Positions 1-8,761 of a DNA stretch of 64,000 nt are shown here, piece after piece. The stretch is from assembly GCF_918741295.1 (NCBI RefSeq), contig NZ_CAKKNB010000003.1, forward strand, positions 808,668-872,667. The letters run 5' to 3'. Position 1 is the stretch's first letter, and each line of letters starts with the position of its first letter. This stretch comes from Aquabacterium sp. CECT 9606 (GTDB lineage: Bacteria > Pseudomonadota > Gammaproteobacteria > Burkholderiales > Burkholderiaceae_C). The position numbers and the translations under genes are program-made. The notes below the pieces were generated by a model. It saw only the letters and a list, made by a program, of their open reading frames with translations. It had not been told where the DNA came from and made no database searches.

Positions 1-107
1 CCCGCGATTGCGGCTGCCTGGTCGTGCTCAAAGGCGCCGTGGCAGGCGTCACGCCGCACACCGTGGACTTGACCGCGCAACTGCGCCAGAAAGTAGGTTC
101 GCCATGA
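1..107 (+). CDS. trbI: TrbI-like F-type conjugation protein, C-terminal fragment
   Basis: Only the last 34 codons are inside the window, ending at the TGA at 105-107. The visible peptide has a hydrophobic strand followed by a GAV..GVTPH turn and an amphipathic end. This resembles the C-terminus of F-plasmid TrbI, where a similar VSPAVVQGAPDITREI stretch occurs. In F, trbI lies between traC and traW, which is consistent with traW following here. The stop overlaps the next start as ATGA, so the genes are translationally coupled. The identification is tentative because most of the protein is missing. Confidence 0.45.
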   Translation, partial: RDCGCLVVLKGAVAGVTPHTVDLTAQLRQKVGSP

Positions 108-727
108 CGCTCAGGATCGTTCGCCCGCCTCCGCCCGAGCCCCGCCTGTGGCAGGTGCTGTGGTCTCGGTCTGCCCAACGTTTGCTGGCAAGGTACGTGG
201 CTGACCAGGTGGCCCAGAACCTCACCCACCTGCGCCGCCGCTGGTACCTCTACGCCCCGGTGTTGGCCATCTGGGCCCTGGCCTACACCCGGCTGTTCAT
301 CGACCCCACGCCGCGCTTGCCCCTGGTCTTCAACTGGACACCCAGCCTGCCTTACCGGGTCGCCTGGTTGCGCCCGGCACCACCCACCTTGCACCGAGGT
401 GATTTCATCGTCTTTGCCTTCGCGGGCGAGGCGCAGACGCACTACCCCGGTCTGCGCGGGCAACCCTTCTTCAAGATCGTGCGAGGCCTGCCGGGCGACA
501 CCGTCACGGTCACAGACCGCGTGGTGGCCATCAATGGCACTGCTGTGGGGCGTGCCAAGACCCAGACCTGCGACCACCGGCCATTGGATCCCATCCAACC
601 CACCGTCATCCCGCCACGCAGTTACTACGTGCAGGGCAGCAGCCCCGACAGCTTCGACTCCCGCTACCGCAGCAGCGGCCTGGTTCGCGCCGAGCAAGTC
701 ATCGGCCTGGTTCAGCCCTTGTTCTGA
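104..727 (+). CDS. trhF: Conjugative transfer signal peptidase (S26/TraF-type)
   Basis: The 207-residue protein is an S26 serine peptidase of the kind found in MPF-F ICEs (TrhF-like), which processes pilin or other secreted transfer proteins in the inner membrane. A membrane segment lies at about residues 48-66. It is followed by the catalytic serine in the SLPYR motif (Ser81) and the general-base lysine in FFKIVRGLPGD (Lys124). The C-terminal motif SFDSRYRSSG, with a Ser-Asp pair, is typical of the family. The ATG at 104 is chosen because it forms an ATGA overlap with the upstream stop. An in-frame ATG at position 8 would add 32 arginine-rich residues that do not fit the family. Confidence 0.88.
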   Translation: MTLRIVRPPPPEPRLWQVLWSRSAQRLLARYVADQVAQNLTHLRRRWYLYAPVLAIWALAYTRLFIDPTPRLPLVFNWTPSLPYRVAWLRPAPPTLHRGDFIVFAFAGEAQTHYPGLRGQPFFKIVRGLPGDTVTVTDRVVAINGTAVGRAKTQTCDHRPLDPIQPTVIPPRSYYVQGSSPDSFDSRYRSSGLVRAEQVIGLVQPLF

Positions 728-737
728 AAGCAGCCCC

Positions 738-1127
738 ATGCGCCACGCCAACATCCTCGCCTCCTGGACTGCCCTGATGGTCAGCGCAGCAAGTGCCGGT
801 TTGCAGGCGCAGCCAAACACCACGGCCAGCACGAGCATTGCCACACCTGCACCGGACGACATCTCCGTGGAAGACTACCTTGGCCTGCTCGCGCAGATAT
901 CCCCTGCCGCACGCGATGGCGCTCAAGCCTATTTGCAAGCCTTCCAGCAGCGCTGCGGCCGCACGCTCACCACAATGGCGCTGCGCGCCGCAATCTCGCA
1001 AGGCCATGGCGATCCGATCCTCATGGGCATGGTGCGCGCCAGCCACCCCAGCCAACAGGCCCAGCGCGATGCCACCTTGAAGCAACTCGCGCAGCGCATT
1101 CGCTGTGATGGGCGGAGCGCGCCATGA
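738..1127 (+). CDS. Small exported protein of the conjugation operon, function unknown
   Basis: The predicted protein has 129 residues. Residues 1-24 look like a signal peptide (hydrophobic core, then ASAGLQA), followed by a low-complexity Thr/Ser/Pro linker to about residue 40 and a mainly helical domain. The mature part has exactly two cysteines (Cys73 and Cys123), which could form one disulfide in the periplasm. The gene starts 10 bases after the peptidase stop and overlaps traW by ATGA, so it is expressed with the mating apparatus. I do not recognise a family. Its place between the peptidase and traW suggests an accessory periplasmic role in pilus assembly. Confidence 0.7.
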   Translation: MRHANILASWTALMVSAASAGLQAQPNTTASTSIATPAPDDISVEDYLGLLAQISPAARDGAQAYLQAFQQRCGRTLTTMALRAAISQGHGDPILMGMVRASHPSQQAQRDATLKQLAQRIRCDGRSAP

Positions 1128-1789
1128 AGCGCGCCCTCATCCGCATTCGGCCGGCTGCTTCAATGCTCGGCAGCGCCTGCGTGCTGGGTCTGGTCAGCCT
1201 GATCATCCCGCAAGCCCACGCCGCAGAGCTGGGCACCATCGGCCCAACCTATCCGATCAGCGAGCCCAACCTGCTGGCCTTCATCGCCCAGCGCTTGCAA
1301 GACAAGGCGCGCAGTGGCGAGATGGCGCGTCTGCAAGCCCAGGCCCGCGAGCGTGGCATCCAGGCCGTGCGCCAACCGCTGCCTGTGGCCAGACTGCGCA
1401 CGACACAGCGCCCCCGCACCTTCTACTTCGACCCCAGTTTCACCCTGGACCGCAACATCCTGGACGCGCAAGGCCACATCCTGTTCACGGCCGGGACACG
1501 CCACAACCCGCTGGACATCGTCTCGCTGTCCAAACACCTGCTGTTCTTCGACGCACGAGATCGCCGCCAGGTGACCCGCGCCCGCGATTTGATCGCCACC
1601 TACCAGGGTCGCGTCAAACCGATCCTCACCGCCGGGTCGTACCTGGACCTGATGAAGGCGTGGCGAACACCGGTTTACTACGACCAGCAAGGCGCACTCA
1701 CCCACCGCTTCGGCATCACCCAGGTGCCAGCCCTGGTCTCGCAGGACGGCCTGCGCTTGCGCATTGACGAGTTGGAGGTGCCCAAATGA
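1124..1789 (+). CDS. traW: Type-F conjugative pilus assembly protein TraW
   Basis: TraW is a periplasmic protein needed to assemble the F-type pilus and works with TrbC and TraU. The 221-residue product begins with a signal peptide ending near AHA-AEL (about residue 33). The recognisable core contains the YFDPSFTLDRNILD segment, a G-T-R-HNPL turn and VYYDQQGALTHRFGI, followed by QVPALVSQDG near the C-terminus. These are hallmarks of TraW. The start overlaps the upstream stop as ATGA, and the stop overlaps traU in the same way, so translation is coupled along the operon. Confidence 0.93.
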   Translation: MKRALIRIRPAASMLGSACVLGLVSLIIPQAHAAELGTIGPTYPISEPNLLAFIAQRLQDKARSGEMARLQAQARERGIQAVRQPLPVARLRTTQRPRTFYFDPSFTLDRNILDAQGHILFTAGTRHNPLDIVSLSKHLLFFDARDRRQVTRARDLIATYQGRVKPILTAGSYLDLMKAWRTPVYYDQQGALTHRFGITQVPALVSQDGLRLRIDELEVPK

Positions 1790-2856
1790 CGCTGCGCCAC
1801 AAACAGCCCCTGCCCACCCTCATCGCGCTCCTCGCCCGTTTGCTCGCCCGGACGATGCGGATGGTTCTGCCACTCCTATGCGCACTCATGGGCCTGCCGA
1901 GTCAGGCCGCAGGCATCGCCACCTGCACCGGCAAGTTCCCCAACCCCGTCACCGACATCTGCTGGAGCTGCATCCTGCCCATCAGCATCGGCGCCGCACG
2001 CATTGCCAACTTTGGTGACCAGGAAGACACCGACAACCCGGGCAGCCCCGTTTGCAGTTGTGGCGTGAACCCGGTCATCGGTTTGTCGATCGGCTTTTGG
2101 GAACCGGCGCGCCATGTCGAGGTCGTGCGCAAACCCTTTTGCCTGACCTCTCTGGGCGGCATCGACCTGGACCCCGGTATCCCCGCCCCCGAAGCCGCCC
2201 GCTTCACTCACCCGGAAGGCGACGGCGATGGCGGCAGCTTCTACCAGGCTCATTTCTACGTGAACCCGATGCTGTACTGGCTCGAAGTCGTCACCGATTT
2301 CCCCTGCCTGGAGAAAGGCTCCTTCGATCTGGCCTACCTCACCGAGGTCGACCCGCTGTGGAACGACGACGAGCTGACCCTGATCCTCAACCCCGATGCG
2401 GTGCTGTTTGCGAACCCGGTGGCCATTGCCGCATGTGCAGCTGACTGCGTGGCCGCCTCGCTGGGCTTTGGCATCAAGGAGTTGTTCTGGTGTGCAGGCT
2501 GCCAGGGCGGCATCTACCCGCTCGATGGCCAGGTGCCCTACCACCTGGGTGGCGTGCGCACTGCCGCCCTGCTGGCCCAGCGCCTGACTGCCAAGATGCA
2601 CCGCGAGCTGATCGCCTGGGGATGGCACGGCACGCCGGGCCTGTGTGGCCCCTACTTTGAGCCCGTCATGGACAAGACGGCCTACAAGACCCAGCTCACC
2701 TACCCTATCCCCAACACCGAAAAAGATGGTGGCAGGTGCTGCCAGCCCTTTGGCCGCAGCACCGTCATCTGGGGCGCGGGCAAGGAGTACCCGGTGCGCG
2801 GCGAAGACTTCGCCTTCATGTTGTTTCGCAAAAGGAACTGCTGTGTGGGCTACTGA
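1786..2856 (+). CDS. traU: Conjugal transfer pilus assembly protein TraU
   Basis: TraU is an exported cysteine-rich protein required for DNA transfer and pilus assembly in F-type systems. The 356-residue product has an N-terminal signal region to about residue 42, then the conserved CTGKFPNPVTDICWSCI start of the mature protein. CSCG, FWEPARHVEVVRKPFC and CAADC motifs follow, with a CCQPFGRS motif near the C-terminus. All fit TraU. The ATG at 1786 is supported by ATGA coupling to traW. An internal ATG at 1855 would still leave a signal peptide, so the exact N-terminus is not certain. Confidence 0.94.
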   Translation: MTLRHKQPLPTLIALLARLLARTMRMVLPLLCALMGLPSQAAGIATCTGKFPNPVTDICWSCILPISIGAARIANFGDQEDTDNPGSPVCSCGVNPVIGLSIGFWEPARHVEVVRKPFCLTSLGGIDLDPGIPAPEAARFTHPEGDGDGGSFYQAHFYVNPMLYWLEVVTDFPCLEKGSFDLAYLTEVDPLWNDDELTLILNPDAVLFANPVAIAACAADCVAASLGFGIKELFWCAGCQGGIYPLDGQVPYHLGGVRTAALLAQRLTAKMHRELIAWGWHGTPGLCGPYFEPVMDKTAYKTQLTYPIPNTEKDGGRCCQPFGRSTVIWGAGKEYPVRGEDFAFMLFRKRNCCVGY

Positions 2857-3646
2857 CCTTCCCCTTCTTCGGTATGAGGTGCTTCATGTACCGCATTCAC
2901 AGCATGCACGGCGGATGCTGATTGGGGCATGCCTGGTCGCACCCAGCATGGTAGTGCTGGCTCAGCGCGCACCCACAGTAACGGATGCGGACATGGCGCA
3001 GGCCCGACGCTCGCAACCCACGGTCACCGCGCAAGACATCGACCAGGCCCGGCGCACCCACCCCATGCCCAGCGAGACCGAACTGGCCCGCGTGCCGATC
3101 TCGGCGAGCCCCAGGATCGAGGCCCTTCCACAACCCAGGTCAACAGCACCCATCGACCTGGAAGCCCTGGCCAAAGGCTACGCCGCCCATGTGGACCCCA
3201 CCACCCACATGCCGAGGCTGGGCTCGGACCCCATCCTGATGGTCTTCATCAGCCTGTCGATGCCGCAAGCCACCCTGCAACGCCTGGTCGATCAGGCTTC
3301 CCGCGCCAAGGCATCGATCCTGATCCGTGGATTGACCAAGGGCTCCTTGCGGGACACCGTCGCGCAGGTCCAAAGCCTCATCGGCCAACGGAAAGTGGCC
3401 ATCCAGATCGATCCCCAGGCCTTTGAGCGCTATACCGTGGTGCAGGTACCCAGCTTCGTCATCGTTCGCAGCGGTGCGCGCCTTGCAAGCACGCCAGCCT
3501 GCGCGTACGGAAGTTGTGCATCACCGGAAGACTTTGTCCGCTTGGCCGGAGACGTGAGCCTGGACTACGCGCTGTCCCACATCCAGCGTCACGCGCCACG
3601 CTTCGGCAAGGAAGCCGCACCCTTCCTCCAGCGGATCAAGGGATAG
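2843..3646 (+). CDS. trbC: Type-F pilin assembly protein TrbC
   Basis: TrbC is a periplasmic partner of TraW in F-pilus assembly. The C-terminal half shows the family core: the ILMVFISLSMP strand, a helix, ILIRGLTKGSL, and VVQVPSFVIV with a thioredoxin-like cis-proline character. A hydrophobic export segment lies just after the arginine pair near 2909-2960. I place the start at GTG 2843 because an AAGGA ribosome site sits 6 bases upstream inside the end of traU. This gives 267 residues and a 14-base overlap. An ATG at 2915 would give 243 residues but lacks both a good ribosome site and a positively charged signal-peptide head. Confidence 0.85.
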   Translation: MWATDLPLLRYEVLHVPHSQHARRMLIGACLVAPSMVVLAQRAPTVTDADMAQARRSQPTVTAQDIDQARRTHPMPSETELARVPISASPRIEALPQPRSTAPIDLEALAKGYAAHVDPTTHMPRLGSDPILMVFISLSMPQATLQRLVDQASRAKASILIRGLTKGSLRDTVAQVQSLIGQRKVAIQIDPQAFERYTVVQVPSFVIVRSGARLASTPACAYGSCASPEDFVRLAGDVSLDYALSHIQRHAPRFGKEAAPFLQRIKG

Positions 3647-3659
3647 GAAAGGCACCGCC

Positions 3660-5984
3660 ATGCTGCGCCGACTCCTCATCTGGTTCACGCTCTGGTGCTT
3701 CGTCACGACCCAGACGGCGGCCTTGGCCGGACCTCACGAAGAAGGCACCGTTGCAGGGCACGCGGCCAACCCGGTGATCCGCAGCACAGTCAATACGCCC
3801 ACCGCATCGACCAACGTCCCGGGCTACACCAGCACGCCCCCCGAGACGGCTTACCATGGCCGTCCCAGCCTGTCAGGCCACGCTCAGGCAAGGCTGGCCG
3901 CCTGCGCCACCACACCGAATGACCCGGTTTGCCAGGCCCAACAGGGAGCACTCAACTCGGCGAACACACCCCGTCCAGCCATCTCCCCCTACGACCCCGC
4001 CGTGGCGGCCGCACGCGACATCGCGCGCAACCCTTCGCTGGAGTTGGGCAGCCTCGCATCGTTCTACAGCGGCTGCACGACAACCGAGGTGGCCCAGCCC
4101 GCAGGCAACATCACCAAGCAGTGTCAGCGCTTCAATGGGCTTGGCCACTACGCCACCCACCTAGACCTGACGGTGCAGGTCGAACTGATCCCCACTTGCA
4201 ACGCTGGCGATTGGTTCGCACATGCTCAAGTGAACCGCAATGGCTGGGACTACATGGTGGCTGAGGCCGAGTGCCGAATCCGCACGGACCAGCGCCAGCG
4301 ATTTCGCTTCTACGCGGCAGGCGCCAACGGTGCATGCATGGGCTGGCAGACGCTCGAGCTGCCCATCACACCGTCGGCTCAAGCGTCGTTCGTGGCCGAC
4401 CTGGCTCCGCACTGGAATGGGCACTGTCGGCGGCCCTTCAAGGTCGTGATGATGCCTGGCTCAGGTTGCACCGCAGGCACCTGCAACTACACCTTCCAGT
4501 TCGGCACGCCGATGTACACCTGTCCGACTGGCACCGTCCGGGGCGACTCGCTGCAAGCTCACTGGTCAAGTCGCATCTTGTCCACCGGACCTGCCGACCG
4601 CTGCTACACCCTCACCACGGCGGTGCCCCGCGCCGGATGTGGCTTCGGTGGCACCGCCCTCTTTGGCCGCGCTGGCCTGCAATGCGTCAAAGCCTCGGGT
4701 GCCGCCGTCCTGGTCGGCGCCTCGGGTTGGAGCGTCCCAATGGCCTTCCAGCAGCCAACCATGAACCACACCGAAACCGATGTGTGGGACGACAAGAGTG
4801 CGCCTGTCAAGGCCGGTGGCCGCTGTACCGTGACCACCGCCGAACGCTGCGTTGATGGCCCATCGACCAAGGTAATCGATGGCCGCGCCATCACCCGGGC
4901 CTGCTGGTCATACGAACGCACGCTGTCCTGCGCATCGGGCGCGGCAGCAGACGAATGCGCCCCTCTCGTGGCCCAAGGCTGCAAGCTGGGCACCAGCACG
5001 TGCAAGCAGACGAACGCCACGACGGGTGCGTGCGAGATCTACCAGGACAGCTACGCCTGCGCCACGGTTGCCCAGAGCATCACCACGGCATCGAACTGCC
5101 CATCCAACGTGTTCTGCCTGGGCAGCAGTTGCTTCAACACCAGCTACACCAACGATGCCGACTTCGCCCGCTCGATGTCGATGCTGGAGGCGGCTCGGGA
5201 AGCGGGCGTCTACCTCGACACCAGCAGCATGCGGGTTTTCAGCGGCGAGGCCAACCACTGCCGAGACCGGCTGCTGAAGGACTGCTGCGATTCAGACCGC
5301 TCAGGCGCAGGGATGAGCAACCAGAGCGTCTTCGGCACCGGCTCGCGTCTGGTTTACGACACGCTGATGAACTCGGAGAACCGCGAATTCGTCTACCAGG
5401 GCATGTCGGCCCTGCTGACCGGCGGCGGCTTCAGCGGATCCTTCAGCAGCTATGGCGTGACCGTGGCGGTCAACGGCACCGCCCTGCCCACCGGGTCGTC
5501 CGTGCTGTATGCAGGTGACAGCCTGGTCGTCGCCTTCGATCCCTGGTCACTGGCGATCGCCGTGGTGATCTACATCGTCATGTCGATGATGTCCTGCAAC
5601 GAGGCCGAAGGAAAACTGGCCATGAAGGAAGGCGCGGGCTTGTGCCACAGCTCGGGAAGCTGGTGCTCCTCCTGCCTGCGCATCCTGGGCAAATGCGTCT
5701 CCTGCCTGGAGCGCACCACCGGCAAGTGCTGTTTCAACAGCATGCTCGCCAGGATCGTGAACGAACAGGGCCGCAGGCAGCTCGGCATGGGCTGGGGCAA
5801 CGGAAAGACCCCCGACTGCTCGGGCTTCACCATCCCTCAACTGCAAAGCCTGGACTTCGCGGCGATGGACCTCAGCGAGTTCTACGCCTCCATCGTGCCC
5901 AATCATCCGGACCTCGGGACGATCCAGGGTGGCAGCAGCGCCAAGGTGCCCAACTGTTACTACGGACAGGGGCGCTGCCAATGA
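3660..5984 (+). CDS. traN: Mating-pair stabilisation protein TraN
   Basis: TraN is the cysteine-rich outer-membrane adhesin of F-type donors that contacts recipient-cell receptors and stabilises mating pairs. The 774-residue product has a signal peptide ending near AALAGPHEE and a spacer of Pro/Thr-rich sequence. A long cysteine-rich region follows, including the typical CLGSSCFNTSY, CRDRLLKDCCDSD and C-terminal CSSCLRILGKCVSCLERTTGKCC clusters. A good AGGAAAGG ribosome site precedes the ATG at 3660. Variation in the central part of TraN sets recipient specificity in known plasmids. Which receptor this one uses cannot be read from sequence. Confidence 0.92.
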   Translation: MLRRLLIWFTLWCFVTTQTAALAGPHEEGTVAGHAANPVIRSTVNTPTASTNVPGYTSTPPETAYHGRPSLSGHAQARLAACATTPNDPVCQAQQGALNSANTPRPAISPYDPAVAAARDIARNPSLELGSLASFYSGCTTTEVAQPAGNITKQCQRFNGLGHYATHLDLTVQVELIPTCNAGDWFAHAQVNRNGWDYMVAEAECRIRTDQRQRFRFYAAGANGACMGWQTLELPITPSAQASFVADLAPHWNGHCRRPFKVVMMPGSGCTAGTCNYTFQFGTPMYTCPTGTVRGDSLQAHWSSRILSTGPADRCYTLTTAVPRAGCGFGGTALFGRAGLQCVKASGAAVLVGASGWSVPMAFQQPTMNHTETDVWDDKSAPVKAGGRCTVTTAERCVDGPSTKVIDGRAITRACWSYERTLSCASGAAADECAPLVAQGCKLGTSTCKQTNATTGACEIYQDSYACATVAQSITTASNCPSNVFCLGSSCFNTSYTNDADFARSMSMLEAAREAGVYLDTSSMRVFSGEANHCRDRLLKDCCDSDRSGAGMSNQSVFGTGSRLVYDTLMNSENREFVYQGMSALLTGGGFSGSFSSYGVTVAVNGTALPTGSSVLYAGDSLVVAFDPWSLAIAVVIYIVMSMMSCNEAEGKLAMKEGAGLCHSSGSWCSSCLRILGKCVSCLERTTGKCCFNSMLARIVNEQGRRQLGMGWGNGKTPDCSGFTIPQLQSLDFAAMDLSEFYASIVPNHPDLGTIQGGSSAKVPNCYYGQGRCQ

Positions 5985-6352
5985 AAACAAACCTCGCGCT
6001 CATGCTGCTGGCCTGTCCGCTGGGGTGTCTCGCTCACACACCGGAACGCACACCGGTGACGGATCCCAAGGCACTGATGGTGAGCGCGCTGATGGCCTCA
6101 GACGGACAGGCCCAAGGCATGCTGACCGGAGAGCTAGCCGACGCCATCGGCCTGCACTTCAAAGCCACCACCCCCATCTTCATCGACGTCACGACGGACA
6201 AACACTACCGCCAGGCCGGTTGCAGCCGCTTGAAGGTGAGCTTCTGGCAAGACGGGGTCTTGCTGCCAGGTGCCAAAGCCCCACGCAAACAAACCATCGA
6301 GTTCGGCATCAATTACTGCCTCGATGGCCTGCCCCCCAAATCACTGCAATAG
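5981..6352 (+). CDS. Small exported protein between traN and traF, function unknown
   Basis: The 123-residue product has a hydrophobic export segment (residues 4-16) with cysteines that could act as a lipobox (LLAC) or simply precede signal cleavage. The mature part has a compact beta-rich look, with TTPIFIDVTTDKHYRQAGC, KVSFWQDGVLLPG and EFGINYCLDGLPP segments. Two cysteines (Cys81 and Cys113) could form a disulfide. Translation is coupled to traN by ATGA, and traF follows 11 bases later. No F-plasmid gene that I know matches it. Its location suggests a part or chaperone of the mating-pair complex. Confidence 0.72.
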   Translation: MKTNLALMLLACPLGCLAHTPERTPVTDPKALMVSALMASDGQAQGMLTGELADAIGLHFKATTPIFIDVTTDKHYRQAGCSRLKVSFWQDGVLLPGAKAPRKQTIEFGINYCLDGLPPKSLQ

Positions 6353-6363
6353 GGGATGCCGAC

Positions 6364-7257
6364 ATGCCAAGTTCATTCAAGTTCCGATGGTCGGCCACAT
6401 GCCTGGCCGTGGGCTTGTTGCTTGCCTTGCCCATCACCCAAGCACAAGAGCGTCCTCGCCAGGACGACGCATCCATGCACGTCTCTCCCTATTGGACTGA
6501 CACCTGGCGCGGCTGGCACTTCTATGAGGAGCCAGAACCTGATCCACCAGAGGCACCTGCTTCAGCCCCGAAGCTGCCCGCCAATCCGCCCACACTGGCT
6601 CAGGCCAAGCTGCCGACCAAAGCGCCTGAACTGATCGAGTTCGAACGCCTGAAAAAGGCGGTCGAGTCCTACCGCAACATCGCCATCATGCGGCCCACCG
6701 AGGCCAATGTGCGCCGCTACATGGCGCTCGAAGCCAAGGTGGTGGCCCGCGCCTCCTATTTCGCGGATGTCGCCCAACATGTCGCCTGGTCCACGCCAGA
6801 GCTGGACCCCACGCAGCAAGGCCGCCCGGTCAATGCCAAGGCGCTGGAGGTCTTTGACCGGGACCAATTGGCCGAGCGATCACAAACCATCGCCACCCTG
6901 GGCAAAGACCATGTGCTGTTCTTTTTCTTCCGCAGCGACTGCTCGTACTGCCATGCCCTGGCGCCCACTTTGGCCGCCTTCGAAGCACGCCACGGCATGA
7001 AGGTCGTGGCCATCAGCGTCGATGGTGGCCCCATGCCTGGTTTTGCCGATGCCAGAACCAACAATGGCATCGCCAATACCTTGAGGGTCACCAAAGTCCC
7101 GGCCGTGTTCCTCGCCCAGCCCTTCACCGGAAAGATCACCCCCATCGGCTTTGGCGTGCTGTCCGAGGCCGAGCTGCTGGAGCGCATCACCACGGTGAGC
7201 ACACCCGCCGCTCAGGCCATGTTGCCCGGCGTGAACCGACATGTCGTTCTTCAATAG
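6364..7257 (+). CDS. traF: Conjugal transfer protein TraF (thioredoxin-like)
   Basis: F-type TraF is a periplasmic protein with a C-terminal thioredoxin-like fold that helps pilus assembly. The 297-residue product has a signal peptide (residues 1-27), a proline-rich linker and the YWTDTWRGWHFYEEP motif typical of TraF. Its thioredoxin domain keeps both redox cysteines in DCSYCH (Cys193 and Cys196). F-plasmid TraF lacks this CXXC pair, whereas several ICE forms keep it. It may therefore act as an oxidoreductase or isomerase for the cysteine-rich TraU, TraN and TraH made by the same operon. The cis-proline loop is KVPAVF. Confidence 0.92.
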   Translation: MPSSFKFRWSATCLAVGLLLALPITQAQERPRQDDASMHVSPYWTDTWRGWHFYEEPEPDPPEAPASAPKLPANPPTLAQAKLPTKAPELIEFERLKKAVESYRNIAIMRPTEANVRRYMALEAKVVARASYFADVAQHVAWSTPELDPTQQGRPVNAKALEVFDRDQLAERSQTIATLGKDHVLFFFFRSDCSYCHALAPTLAAFEARHGMKVVAISVDGGPMPGFADARTNNGIANTLRVTKVPAVFLAQPFTGKITPIGFGVLSEAELLERITTVSTPAAQAMLPGVNRHVVLQ

Positions 7258-7266
7258 GAGCACCCC

Positions 7267-8706
7267 ATGGGAACCTCATTGTTCAGCCGCATCACCATCA
7301 CCATGATGGCGCTCGCCCTCGCCACCTCGCCTTTGACCTTGCGTGCAGGTGATCTGAACGCCGAGGTGAACAACATGTTCAACAACCTGGGCGCCATCGG
7401 CAACTACACCGCACCTGGGGCCTTCAGGGGCCAGACCTTCAACACCTACACCGGCGGCAGCTTCTTCAGGCGCTCGCCCAACAAGGTGTACCAGCTCGCG
7501 GCCATCCAATTCCCCAGCGCCAAAGCCGGTTGCGGTGGCATCGACGTGTTCGGTGGCTCGTTCTCGCACATCTCGGCCACCGAGTTCAAGAACATGCTCA
7601 GGAACATCACCGCCGCCCTGCCCGGCATCGCCTTTCAGTTGGCACTTGAAGCGGTTTCACCGCTGTTGGGTGGTTTGAGCAAATGGGCCAAGGGCCTGGA
7701 GACCTGGATCAACAACGCCCGCATCAACTCCTGCGAAACTGCCAAAGCCATCGTCAGCACGGCGGCGGAGGCCACCGGCTACAGCTCACAAGAAACCTGC
7801 GCCGACCTGGCCATCGAGATGGGGCTAGAGAGCGACCGCGACGCGGCGCGCAGGCGCTGCGCCACCGACCGCCCTGGCATCCTGGCTTCAGCTCGAACCT
7901 CCGGCGACCTCAACGTGCGCAACAAGGCCCCCTTCGTCGGCAACCTGACCTGGAAGGCCTTGAAACACACCGGTGGCGCCCTGGACGATGCAGAGCGCGA
8001 ACTGATCATGAGCATGGTCGGCACCATCATCTACCACCCCGAAGAAGCTGCGCGCGACCCCGAACCCATCGCCCCCACCCTCACCTCAATCAGCCAGTTG
8101 CTCTACGGCCAGACGCCTGCGCCCGGCATGAACGTGATGCAGCACCTGCTCAAGTGCAACGACTTCGTCAACTGCGATGTCGTGACGCTCAACACCACCT
8201 ACACGCACACTCCCTTCACGGCCAAGGTCGAAACCCTGATGCGCTCCATCGCAGACAAGATCGCGGCCCGCACCCCGATCCCCAACAACTCCGCCGAAGT
8301 CGGCTTTGTCAACCAGACCACCGAGCCGGTCTACAAGATGCTCTCCGTGGGCGCCACGATCCCGGGCTCCGGCCTGGCAGACAGCCTGATCGCGCAGTAC
8401 CGCGACGTGATCGCCGCCGACTACGCTTACGTCTTCCTGGAGCGCAACATGCGCCTGGGGCTGGCCGCGCTCGACAAGGACTACCAGCTCCAGCAGACCC
8501 AGCGCGAGCAAGCACAGCAGATCAAGCTGCGCGCCCAAGCCATGCTGCAGCAGATCTCGCAGGAGAAGAACCTGCTGTACCAAAAGGTCGGCTCCTACCG
8601 CGCGGTGTCCAGTCACCTTGAACAACTCGAACGCCAGTTGCGATCCAGCATGCCCCAGCACGTGATGGACATGCTCGGGCAACAAGCGGCTTACATGACC
8701 CATTGA
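7267..8706 (+). CDS. traH: Conjugal transfer pilus assembly protein TraH
   Basis: TraH is a periplasmic or outer-membrane-associated protein of F-type pilus assembly. The 479-residue product has a signal peptide ending near LRAGDL, followed by the conserved region with NNLGAIGNYTAPGAF, GGIDVFGGSFSHI and a central CETAKAIVSTA segment. The C-terminal third (from about residue 390) is rich in Gln, Glu and Arg and predicted to be coiled coil. A GGAG-like ribosome site lies just before the ATG. The gene follows traF by 9 bases and precedes traG by 55 bases, the usual order F-H-G. Confidence 0.94.
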   Translation: MGTSLFSRITITMMALALATSPLTLRAGDLNAEVNNMFNNLGAIGNYTAPGAFRGQTFNTYTGGSFFRRSPNKVYQLAAIQFPSAKAGCGGIDVFGGSFSHISATEFKNMLRNITAALPGIAFQLALEAVSPLLGGLSKWAKGLETWINNARINSCETAKAIVSTAAEATGYSSQETCADLAIEMGLESDRDAARRRCATDRPGILASARTSGDLNVRNKAPFVGNLTWKALKHTGGALDDAERELIMSMVGTIIYHPEEAARDPEPIAPTLTSISQLLYGQTPAPGMNVMQHLLKCNDFVNCDVVTLNTTYTHTPFTAKVETLMRSIADKIAARTPIPNNSAEVGFVNQTTEPVYKMLSVGATIPGSGLADSLIAQYRDVIAADYAYVFLERNMRLGLAALDKDYQLQQTQREQAQQIKLRAQAMLQQISQEKNLLYQKVGSYRAVSSHLEQLERQLRSSMPQHVMDMLGQQAAYMTH

Positions 8707-8761
8707 GCTAAAGCCAAAGCCACCACCCCACGGATCCCAGCCCTGCACCGGAGCAACAACC

